This document shows positions 23,788 through 31,501 of a DNA stretch of 64,000 bases, piece by piece. The DNA comes from Pseudomonadota bacterium. Lineage in GTDB: Bacteria; Pseudomonadota; Gammaproteobacteria; Steroidobacterales; Steroidobacteraceae. Positions within the stretch are counted from its first letter, which is position 1. The number at the start of each line of letters is the position of its first letter. The position numbers and the translations under genes are program-made. A model generated the notes under the pieces. It ran no database searches, had not been told where the DNA came from, and was given only the letters and a program-made list of their open reading frames with translations. Location: NCBI GenBank assembly GCA_018241505.1, contig JAFEDS010000017.1, positions 62,001 through 126,000 on the forward strand. Direction: 5' to 3'.

Positions 23788-26139
23788 ATGAACATCGTCC
23801 GGCGGGTCCAGGGTTCAGCGTTTTTGTGGTTCGGCCCTGCCTTTCTGGCACTATTGGCGCCCACACTGGCTTGCGCGGACGAGGCGGGATCAGACACTCT
23901 GGCGGAAATTGTCGTCACCGCGACGAAGCGCGCCGACCCGCTCAGCAAAGTCCCCATCAGCCTAGTGGCATTGACGCGGGACGCGTTGGATTCGCAAGGC
24001 GTCAGAAACATCCAGGACATTGTGAGCCAGACGCCCGGTGTTGACATCGGGCGAAGCCCTGGCAATGGTCCCGGGATCCGGATCTCCATACGCGGTATCG
24101 ACTCCGATGCGGGCGCCGCGACGACCGGTGTCTATATCGACGATACCGCCATTCAGGCCCGCAACAACTCTGTCAACGTGGCAGGAACCTCGTTTCCGGA
24201 AGTTTTCGACCTCGATCGCGTGGAAGTGCTGCGCGGGCCACAGGGCACCCTCTTCGGCGCGGGAGCTGAAGGCGGCGTGGTGCGCTTCGTAACGGCCCAG
24301 CCTGGCCTGAATGAGTTCTCAGGATACAGTCGCGCCGAAGTCAGCGGCACCCATCGCGGCGGGCCTAGCGGCGAGCTGGGAGCCGCTTTCGGTGGTCCGT
24401 TGCTCGACGGCGTGCTCGGGTTCCGGGCAAGTGTGTGGGACCGTCACGACGGCGGCTACATGAATCGAGTTGCCTGGGAAACCCAGGAGAACCTGCCCAA
24501 TAGCGATTGGAGCAACTCCAAGGTTGCACGGGTCGCGCTGACCTACGCGCCGATTTCGGGAGTCAGTATTACACCCTCGCTTCAGTTTCAGGAGCTGTAT
24601 TCCCATGACTCATCGACAGCCTGGCGTTTGCAGGATAATCCGGCCACAGCTCCCTATCAGAACAGCGCGACACCCTATACCAACGGTTACCAACTGAGAC
24701 AGCCCAGCGATGATTCAACCACGCTGGCGTCACTGAAAGTGGAAGCGATCCGGCCCTCAGTCACATTTACGTCAATCTCATCCTACTTTCACCGCAACAA
24801 TATCAGTGTGGAGGATTCAACGAACACGGATACGGCGGCCGTTCTTGGCAACGACTACGTTTTTCCGCAATCTCCGGATGGCGGCCTGTACTACGTGGCC
24901 TCCTCGAGTCATGCCAGTCAGAGTGTTCTCACGCAGGAATTGCGCCTGCAAAATACGAGCGCGGACGCGCGCCTGAAGTGGCTCGGCGGCATCTTTTTCT
25001 CACAATCCAAATTGCACGACTCGCTGGCGCAGCCTGCAACGGCATTCCCCGCGCTCTACGAGCAGGTCACGGGCGATTCGTTCGTCGATGACTTCGGCGG
25101 TCCGCTGCTCGATGGCATTTATGAATATACCGGAGATGAGCGCAGTACAGAGACTCAATACGCCCTCTACGGTAATGTGGACTATCTATTCGCCGACAAG
25201 TGGACCCTGACTTTGGGTCTGCGAGCCGCTCTCACCGAAGTGAAGTACGCGATCGTCGAGAACGGCCCCGAAGGCCCCGTCGCCGATGTACCGACGGGCA
25301 CATCAGGAACACAGAAGGATCATCCGGTCACCCCGAAAGTCGGCCTGAGCTGGCAGCCTGACGAACACAACATGATTTACGGCTCCATCGCCAAAGGCTA
25401 TCGCATCGGCGGCGTGAATTCCGGAATTCCCAGCTATTGCGGCGCAGATGCGGTCCTGGCAGCGAGCCCAACGTACAAATCCGACACGACAATGAGCTAT
25501 GAGCTCGGCGCAAAGAGTCGGCCCGCCGGCGGCCGGCTGCAGATCGATGCCAGCATCTACCATATCGACTGGAAAGACATTCAGCAGACCCTGTCATTCA
25601 TTTGCGGATATGGATATACCGGCAACGCCGGGCGCGCGCGCAGCGATGGCTTCGATCTGAGCATCAACGTCCAGATCATGAAAGCCTGGACCGCCGGTAT
25701 TACCGTCGGCCACACCAATGCCAAGTTCACTACCGATACAATCAATCCGGCCGGGCAGCTCGTGATCGTCGAAGGCGAGACCCTGGGACAGACACCCTGG
25801 ACATTGTTTGGCTTTACTCAGTACGGCTTTCCCATCGCCCGCAACTGGAATGGCTACCTGCGAATTCAGGAAAAATATAATAGCCGCAATCACAACGTCC
25901 TCGGACTTGCAGACACAACACACAATTCCGATCCGGACTACCATCCGAATGATGCAATGAGTCAGCTCGATGTCCGCGCCGGACTCACATTCAATCGATT
26001 CGACGTTTCGCTGTTTGTCAACAATGTGACCGACCGGAATCCGGAGCTCTACGTCCGCCACAACAACGGTTCGCCGCTGTTCACGTACTCGACACTCCGG
26101 CCGCGCACCGCGGGGCTCACGGCCACTTATCGATATTGA
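23788..26139 (+). CDS. TonB-dependent outer-membrane receptor
   Basis: 783 residues. A signal peptide (to about ACA-DE, residue 30) is followed by a TonB box (EIVVTATKRAD), a plug domain with LDRVEVLRGPQGTLFGAGAEGG, and a long beta barrel that ends in the aromatic residue expected for outer-membrane proteins (TATYRY). No STN domain is present, so it is not a signalling receptor. It imports a bulky substrate using the proton motive force via TonB. The shared upstream motif suggests it brings in the molecule attacked by the acylase, esterase and amine dehydrogenase encoded to its left. Confidence 0.93.
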   Translation: MNIVRRVQGSAFLWFGPAFLALLAPTLACADEAGSDTLAEIVVTATKRADPLSKVPISLVALTRDALDSQGVRNIQDIVSQTPGVDIGRSPGNGPGIRISIRGIDSDAGAATTGVYIDDTAIQARNNSVNVAGTSFPEVFDLDRVEVLRGPQGTLFGAGAEGGVVRFVTAQPGLNEFSGYSRAEVSGTHRGGPSGELGAAFGGPLLDGVLGFRASVWDRHDGGYMNRVAWETQENLPNSDWSNSKVARVALTYAPISGVSITPSLQFQELYSHDSSTAWRLQDNPATAPYQNSATPYTNGYQLRQPSDDSTTLASLKVEAIRPSVTFTSISSYFHRNNISVEDSTNTDTAAVLGNDYVFPQSPDGGLYYVASSSHASQSVLTQELRLQNTSADARLKWLGGIFFSQSKLHDSLAQPATAFPALYEQVTGDSFVDDFGGPLLDGIYEYTGDERSTETQYALYGNVDYLFADKWTLTLGLRAALTEVKYAIVENGPEGPVADVPTGTSGTQKDHPVTPKVGLSWQPDEHNMIYGSIAKGYRIGGVNSGIPSYCGADAVLAASPTYKSDTTMSYELGAKSRPAGGRLQIDASIYHIDWKDIQQTLSFICGYGYTGNAGRARSDGFDLSINVQIMKAWTAGITVGHTNAKFTTDTINPAGQLVIVEGETLGQTPWTLFGFTQYGFPIARNWNGYLRIQEKYNSRNHNVLGLADTTHNSDPDYHPNDAMSQLDVRAGLTFNRFDVSLFVNNVTDRNPELYVRHNNGSPLFTYSTLRPRTAGLTATYRY

Positions 26140-26191
26140 TCGCAGCGCGGCAGGGTGGAGTGCGCCGAGAATCCGAAAATGCCCTTCATCC

Positions 26192-27616
26192 CTACTCGGC
26201 GTATCCCAAAACGGCTTTGATCTCGAGAAACTCGGCAAAGCCGTATTCGCCCCACTCTCGACCGTTGCCGCTTCTTTTGTACCCTCCGAAGGGCGCGAAT
26301 AAATCGCCCCCCGCACCATTGATTCCGACTCGGCCTGCGCGCAGTCGGGCGGCAATCCTATGGATTCCGGTGGGACTGGATCCCCAGATGTAGGCGGCCA
26401 ATCCGTACTCGGTGTCATTGGCGATCTCGACTGCCTGCTCCATGCAGTCGTAGGTGAGGATTGAAAGTACGGGCCCGAAGATTTCCTCCCGTGCAATTCT
26501 CATAGTGTTTTTCACGTGAGCAAAGACGGTGGGCTTGACGTAATAGCCGGTGTCCAGACCGGGTGGATGGCCCTCGCCGCCCGTAACGAGTGTCGCGCCT
26601 TCGTCGATTCCGCTCCTGATCAAATCCTGGATCTTCTGCCACTGAGTTGCGGAAGCTACCGGGCCCATGTTTGCACCGCTCGCCGGATCGCCCACTTGAA
26701 TGGACTCGGCGACCGTCTTCGCAATAGCAATGGCCTCGTCCCTGTATTTTGAGTGCACCAACATCCGCGTGGCGGCATTGCAGGACTGTCCAGAGTTCCC
26801 CATGACGTTTCTGACGCTGGCCGTGACCGCCACTTCCAGGTCGGCGTCTTCCAGGATAATGGTTGGCGACTTGCCGCCCAATTCCTGCGCAACTCGTTTC
26901 ACGGTTGGCGCGGCCGCTTTCGCGATCTCGATACCGGCGCGCGTGGAGCCGGTGAATGAAATCATGTCCACCTGCGGATGCGAGGAGATCGCGGCGCCGG
27001 TCGTGACACCGTCCCCATTGACGAGATTGAAGACGCCCTCGGGAAGTCCGGCGGCATGCACGATCTCAGCGAACAAGTACGCTGAGAATGGCGCGACTTC
27101 GGAGGGTTTCAACACAACCGTGCAACCTGTCGCAAGGGCCGGTGCAACCTTGCAGGCGAGCTGATTCATTGGCCAGTTCCACGGAGTAATCAGGCCACAC
27201 ACTCCGATCGGCTCCTTCAGGATTCGCGTGGTACCGCGCGTCTCCTCGAAAACGAAATTCTTCAATACCGCCACGGCCGTTTCCAGATGCGCAAGCCCAC
27301 TTCGGGTCTGCGCATTGCGGGCCAGAGCCACGGGAGCGCCCATCTCTTCCGTGATTGCGTCCGCGATTTCGTCAGACCGGCGTCGATACTCGGCGATGAT
27401 TCGCTCGAGGGCGCCGATGCGTGCCTGGCGGCTGGTGAGGGACCATTCGCCGAATGCCCGGCGTGCCGCTCGGACCGCCAGGTCGACCTCAGCGGCGCCA
27501 GCCACAGATATCCGACCCGCTTCCTGCCCAGTGGCGGGGTTGATCACAGCAAGTGTCCGAGGCTTCGCCGGCTCAACCCAAACCCCATCAATGTAGAACT
27601 TCAGATAGTCGCGCAT
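26192..27616 (-). CDS. NAD(P)-dependent aldehyde dehydrogenase
   Basis: 474 residues with the full family pattern: TPWNWPMNQ, the general base Glu in QELGGKSP and the catalytic Cys in NSGQSCNAAT, plus EEIFGPVL and the C-terminal GGYKRSGNGRE. It oxidises an aldehyde to the acid in the cytoplasm. It is the last gene of the sigma/FecR/TonB operon, 8 bp after the MFS gene. The aldehyde could come from that operon's substrate or from the amine dehydrogenase next to it; position favours the first. Confidence 0.93.
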   Translation of the reverse strand: MRDYLKFYIDGVWVEPAKPRTLAVINPATGQEAGRISVAGAAEVDLAVRAARRAFGEWSLTSRQARIGALERIIAEYRRRSDEIADAITEEMGAPVALARNAQTRSGLAHLETAVAVLKNFVFEETRGTTRILKEPIGVCGLITPWNWPMNQLACKVAPALATGCTVVLKPSEVAPFSAYLFAEIVHAAGLPEGVFNLVNGDGVTTGAAISSHPQVDMISFTGSTRAGIEIAKAAAPTVKRVAQELGGKSPTIILEDADLEVAVTASVRNVMGNSGQSCNAATRMLVHSKYRDEAIAIAKTVAESIQVGDPASGANMGPVASATQWQKIQDLIRSGIDEGATLVTGGEGHPPGLDTGYYVKPTVFAHVKNTMRIAREEIFGPVLSILTYDCMEQAVEIANDTEYGLAAYIWGSSPTGIHRIAARLRAGRVGINGAGGDLFAPFGGYKRSGNGREWGEYGFAEFLEIKAVLGYAE

Positions 27617-27624
27617 TCAGATCC

Positions 27625-28938
27625 TCAGGCCGGGCTTTTTGCTCCAACTTTGATGGGTGCCGTTTCCGGCATGAGCTGCATGGCCATCAGACCCACAGCA
27701 ACACCCCCCATCATGTACCAGGCGGGCGTGAGCGGATTTCCGGTGAGCCGGGTGACCCACGCCACCAGGAATTGCGTAGAGCCGCCGAACACCGAAATCG
27801 CCAACGCATAGATGATGGAGAGAGCTCCCGATCTGACGCGATGCGGCAGCGCCTCCGTTACTGCAACCAGCGACACCGAGGTGGACAGAGTCGAGGTGCT
27901 AGCCAGCACCGCGCACGCCAGTAGCAGTGCACCGGTCGTACGCTCGCGCTCAATCAACGCGAAACAGGGAAACACGAGCAGAGCCAGGCACAGCCAGGGA
28001 ATCACCATGATGGGCTTGCGCCCAAAGCGATCCGACAGCCATCCCCCCAGCGGATCGCAGACCACTCCGCAAAGACCCACCATCGCAGTCGCAGCGAATG
28101 CAACCCCCGACCTCATGCCGAGAGTTGAATTGGCGTACGTAGTCATGTAGTCGAGCAGATAGTTCGTCGTGGTGGCTGAGGCAATCAGCGCAAAGCCGGC
28201 TGCTGCGACACGGATATAACTTGCGAAGGCGGGGTTTGGGTCGCGCGTACCCACCAGCTCCAGGGTTTCGTGGAGCATGCGCCGCAGAACGAGTCCCACC
28301 GGAATGATGACGGCACCCGCTAACAGCGCTACGCGCCATCCCCAACTGTCCAGCGCGGCGTTGTCCAGCACCCTCGATAGTCCGACTCCCACGGCACCGG
28401 CAACCAACACCGCAACATCGGCACTCGTTGCCTGAAGCGAAATGTAAAACCCGCGCCGCCCAGGCGGTGCGGCCTCCATCAGAAAGGCGGTGCTTGGACC
28501 CACTTCCCCACCCAGCGCGAAACCCTGTATCAGACGAAACATCACCGCGAGGATCGGCGCGGCAATTCCGATCGTGGCATACGACGGCACGAGCGGCAGC
28601 CCAACCACCGCGACTGCGATCAAGCTGAATGATACGAGCATGGCCGGTTTGCGGCCGGCTCGATCCCCGTAGCGCCCCAGCACCACAGCCCCCAGCGGCC
28701 GGGTCAGAAATCCCACTCCGAAGGTGGCAAGGGAAGCCAGCAGGCTGACTTCAGGCTCGTCGGAAGGAAAGAATGCGCGGCCGATCTGCGCGGCGAAGAA
28801 TGCATAGGTAACGAAATCATAGAATTCGACGGCGTTGCCCAGAGCGACTGCAAGAATCTGCCGGGCCGGCAGACCCGTTGCGGCCGCATTGACAATAGAA
28901 GCGCCCACGGCGGCCTCAGGAGTTCGCGCCTCGTCCAT
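27625..28938 (-). CDS. MFS transporter, metabolite:H+ symporter (MHS) type
   Basis: 437 residues with about 12 membrane segments. The MHS signatures are clear: GNAVEFYDFVTYAFFA in helix 1, GRYGDRAGRKPAM in the first loop, RLIQGFALGGEVGPS in helix 4 and WLSDRFGRKPIM in the middle loop. Such carriers import dicarboxylates, shikimate, betaine or other organic acids across the inner membrane. The start ATG 28938 is chosen because it lies 5 bp after the preceding stop. Its place after two periplasmic hydrolases suggests it takes up their product. Confidence 0.9.
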   Translation of the reverse strand: MDEARTPEAAVGASIVNAAATGLPARQILAVALGNAVEFYDFVTYAFFAAQIGRAFFPSDEPEVSLLASLATFGVGFLTRPLGAVVLGRYGDRAGRKPAMLVSFSLIAVAVVGLPLVPSYATIGIAAPILAVMFRLIQGFALGGEVGPSTAFLMEAAPPGRRGFYISLQATSADVAVLVAGAVGVGLSRVLDNAALDSWGWRVALLAGAVIIPVGLVLRRMLHETLELVGTRDPNPAFASYIRVAAAGFALIASATTTNYLLDYMTTYANSTLGMRSGVAFAATAMVGLCGVVCDPLGGWLSDRFGRKPIMVIPWLCLALLVFPCFALIERERTTGALLLACAVLASTSTLSTSVSLVAVTEALPHRVRSGALSIIYALAISVFGGSTQFLVAWVTRLTGNPLTPAWYMMGGVAVGLMAMQLMPETAPIKVGAKSPA

Positions 28939-28943
28939 TACGC

Positions 28944-30044
28944 TCAAGCGCCCCAAACTCGTTCGTACACACGCAGCCAGTTTTCACCCAGCACCTGGCG
29001 CACCTGCGCCGCGGACCAGCCTCGTTCCAGCAGGCCTCGTGTGAGATTCGGCAGGTTGCCGATATTCTCGAAGCCCTTTACGTAGAACCACGGCATCTGC
29101 TGACTGTAGGCCTCAGGCGCCATCACGAGCCGGTCTGCCGGTGACAGCGGCCCCGGGTTGTTGCGCCCTTCAATGAAATCCGGACCCAGGCCGATGTGTT
29201 CCACGCCAATCAACCGTTTGAGATAGTCGTACTGATCCAAGTGGCGGGCGAGATCCACCTGCGGCGTTCGTACTACGCCGCTGTCGCTGGACTTGCGAGC
29301 ATGGAAATCGTTGAAAGCCGATAGTCCGATTACGCCCCCCGTGCGCGCAATCGCTTCCAGCAAACGATCGGAAGAGCAGCGTGGATTGTCATTCAACGCA
29401 CGAACGTTGGTATGGCTGCAGATGACGGGTACGCCGGCTGAGATCGCGATCGCATCAAATGAGGTCTGCTCGCCGGTGTGGCCCCCGACGTCGAGTACCA
29501 TGCTAGCCCGGTGAACTTCCTCGACCAGTCGCCGTCCTGCTCGCGTCAGACCCACCTGAGCATCGAGGCAACCACCTCCAAAGTCGTTTGCAGTGTTGTA
29601 GGCAATTCCGCAGATTCGCAAGCCGAGCTGCCGGTAGGCACGTAGATTCTGCGGCTGAGGGTCACCCGCCACGATCAGGGCATCTGCCGATTGCCAACCC
29701 GCCACGTGAGAGATCAACTGCTGCTCCCGTAGCTTCCTGATCTCCCTGACACTGCCGGCCGGCGCGATCTGCGCTGTGTGCTCATCGAAGAATTTGAACA
29801 GCGCTGCGAAGCTGCCCATGTCGTCCCCGACACTGTGGTGCCAACAACTCACGCCGCCGGCTTTGAGCAGAGTCAAATACGCCTCACTCAGATCGGAAGG
29901 GTCCAGACCGTTGACAACGAGGGTGGAACGCTGCAGCGCCGCAACGGCATCGTCACTGCTTGTCTGGGGTTGTGTCCGGCCCGCCTGCATGGCGCCTGCT
30001 GCACCCAGGGCAAGCGAGCTACGTACAAACTCGCGCCGATCCAT
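28944..30044 (-). CDS. Tat-exported M19 (renal dipeptidase-like) protein lacking the first metal-ligand pair
   Basis: 366 residues from ATG 30044, whose A is shared with the previous stop (TAATG), implying coupled translation. A Tat signal, DRREFVRSSLALGAAG, opens the protein. Family features are DVGGHTGEQTSFDAI and VICSHTNVRAL, which hold two expected histidines, and the C-terminal GENWLRVYERVW. The usual H-x-D near the N-terminus (DGHND) reads NGLDP here, so one zinc site is probably absent. Classical members cleave dipeptides or beta-lactams; this branch may be altered in chemistry. It lies between a serine hydrolase and an MFS carrier in the same operon. Confidence 0.85.
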   Translation of the reverse strand: MDRREFVRSSLALGAAGAMQAGRTQPQTSSDDAVAALQRSTLVVNGLDPSDLSEAYLTLLKAGGVSCWHHSVGDDMGSFAALFKFFDEHTAQIAPAGSVREIRKLREQQLISHVAGWQSADALIVAGDPQPQNLRAYRQLGLRICGIAYNTANDFGGGCLDAQVGLTRAGRRLVEEVHRASMVLDVGGHTGEQTSFDAIAISAGVPVICSHTNVRALNDNPRCSSDRLLEAIARTGGVIGLSAFNDFHARKSSDSGVVRTPQVDLARHLDQYDYLKRLIGVEHIGLGPDFIEGRNNPGPLSPADRLVMAPEAYSQQMPWFYVKGFENIGNLPNLTRGLLERGWSAAQVRQVLGENWLRVYERVWGA

Positions 30045-31501
30045 TACGACTTCACACGTGCCATCAAGCGTTCCCAACTCGAGACGAATCTCATCCGCCC
30101 ATCGGGCCCTGGCCGGATAAAGCGCACCATCATGTCGCTGCCACCAGGGGTGGTATCCTTCCCCGCAAATGTGTCGTTGCCGACGGACACCAACTCAGTA
30201 GCCGCACTGTCCTGATCGACGAAATTGTCAAAGGTATCTATCTTGTCGCGCGTGCGCAGAGCCAGCCCGCCTTCACGGGCCGAAACGATGTAGCGATCGA
30301 TATTGCTCTCGTAAATCCCCACGTAGGGCCTGGGGTCTACGGACCCGGGTCGCGGGTGAGGCGGCGCGGATCGAATTCCGGTCCAGGCCTCCAGGATAGG
30401 ATCCAGGAATGCCTTCTTGAGCTCGTCACCCCGGTCGCAGTTGGTGAGCAACGCTGCGGCGCGGCCGCTCTCGGGGTGCGCAAATAAATGAGACCGTATA
30501 CCTGGCCCTCCGCCGGCATGGCTGAGCAGGCCCCCCGGCGAGATCATCCACCCCAGCCCGACTTTGAGTGCGTTCGCGCCGACGGGCACGAATTCGGCGG
30601 TCGGCTCGCTCATTCTTTTGGCGGACGCCGCAGATAGAATGCGCGCATTGCAGTTACCAACACCGCCATTCATGAGCGCGCGCGCAAAAGCAATCAGATC
30701 AGTGGCCGTGGTCATCTGCGTGGAGCCGGCCGGGGCGAAGCTGGGAGCAAGAAAGGGGCGCGTCGATTGCACGAGCTTTCCCGTAACGCGATCGGTGAGG
30801 TCGCCCACACTCGCGCGAAAGCGCGGCACCTCGAGCGGGTCAACTAACGCGTGCCCCATCCCGAGCGGCTCGTAGATTCGGGACTTGATCAGTGTGTACC
30901 AGCTTTTGCTGCGCAACTTCTGCACCATGTATCCGGCTATCACGGTCGCCATGTTGCAATAGGAAGTTTCCTCACCGGGCGGAAACAGTTGGTCCAGATC
31001 GGCGCACCGTCCGATCGAATCAACAATCCGTTCCTGGTCGGGCCCGTACTCGGGCAGCCAATCGCAGTTGATACCGCTCGTATGGTTCAGAAGCATCCCG
31101 CAGGTCATGCGCTCCAACGCCTGTTTGTCGCGTAGGCGCAGCTCAGGTAAATGCTTTCTCACGGGGTCTTCGAGTGCCACCCTGCCTTCATCCACCAGTT
31201 GCATCAGCAGGGCCGCATTCATGACCTTTGTGATGGAGCCAACATGCATCACTGTGTCGACAGTGACCGGATCGCCCGTCACGCTGTTGCGCAATCCCGC
31301 TGTGGCGGTGTGCAACACTCTTCCGTCCCAGTAGGCAAACGATGCCCCGGTGACGCCGGTGGCCAACCTGGAGGCTTCGAGTCGCTGTGGGTAGTCGCGC
31401 CCGGTCTGCGGGACTTCGAGGCCAGGCCCGGACCGCGCAGCCGGCACTGCGGCAACGACGACACCCGCCGTGTGCTTGATGAATTCCCGACGGGTAGACA
31501 T
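30044..31501 (-). CDS. Tat-exported serine hydrolase of the beta-lactamase/DD-peptidase fold
   Basis: 485 residues. The Tat signal STRREFIKHTAGVV is followed by the class-C fold motifs S89-I-T-K92, Y181-C-N183 and SHAGGGPG. A C-terminal all-beta extension (about 380-485) is typical of the esterase and peptidase members. This group includes esterases, D-aminopeptidases and true AmpC enzymes, and nothing here shows antibiotic resistance. Its ATG overlaps the TonB receptor stop by one base (TGATG), and its stop overlaps the M19 start, so the three are translated together. Confidence 0.9.
   Translation of the reverse strand: MSTRREFIKHTAGVVVAAVPAARSGPGLEVPQTGRDYPQRLEASRLATGVTGASFAYWDGRVLHTATAGLRNSVTGDPVTVDTVMHVGSITKVMNAALLMQLVDEGRVALEDPVRKHLPELRLRDKQALERMTCGMLLNHTSGINCDWLPEYGPDQERIVDSIGRCADLDQLFPPGEETSYCNMATVIAGYMVQKLRSKSWYTLIKSRIYEPLGMGHALVDPLEVPRFRASVGDLTDRVTGKLVQSTRPFLAPSFAPAGSTQMTTATDLIAFARALMNGGVGNCNARILSAASAKRMSEPTAEFVPVGANALKVGLGWMISPGGLLSHAGGGPGIRSHLFAHPESGRAAALLTNCDRGDELKKAFLDPILEAWTGIRSAPPHPRPGSVDPRPYVGIYESNIDRYIVSAREGGLALRTRDKIDTFDNFVDQDSAATELVSVGNDTFAGKDTTPGGSDMMVRFIRPGPDGRMRFVSSWERLMARVKS

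Noticed and set aside
26130-26141. Further CTGTGATC-N-CAG copy at the end of the TonB receptor gene
   Set aside because: Only 9 of 12 positions match, it includes the stop codon, and the following gene is convergent, so it is probably chance.
30044-31501. Antibiotic-resistance beta-lactamase
   Set aside because: The SxxK/YxN/HAG motifs are shared with esterases and peptidases, and the operon context is catabolic. Nothing in the sequence supports resistance.
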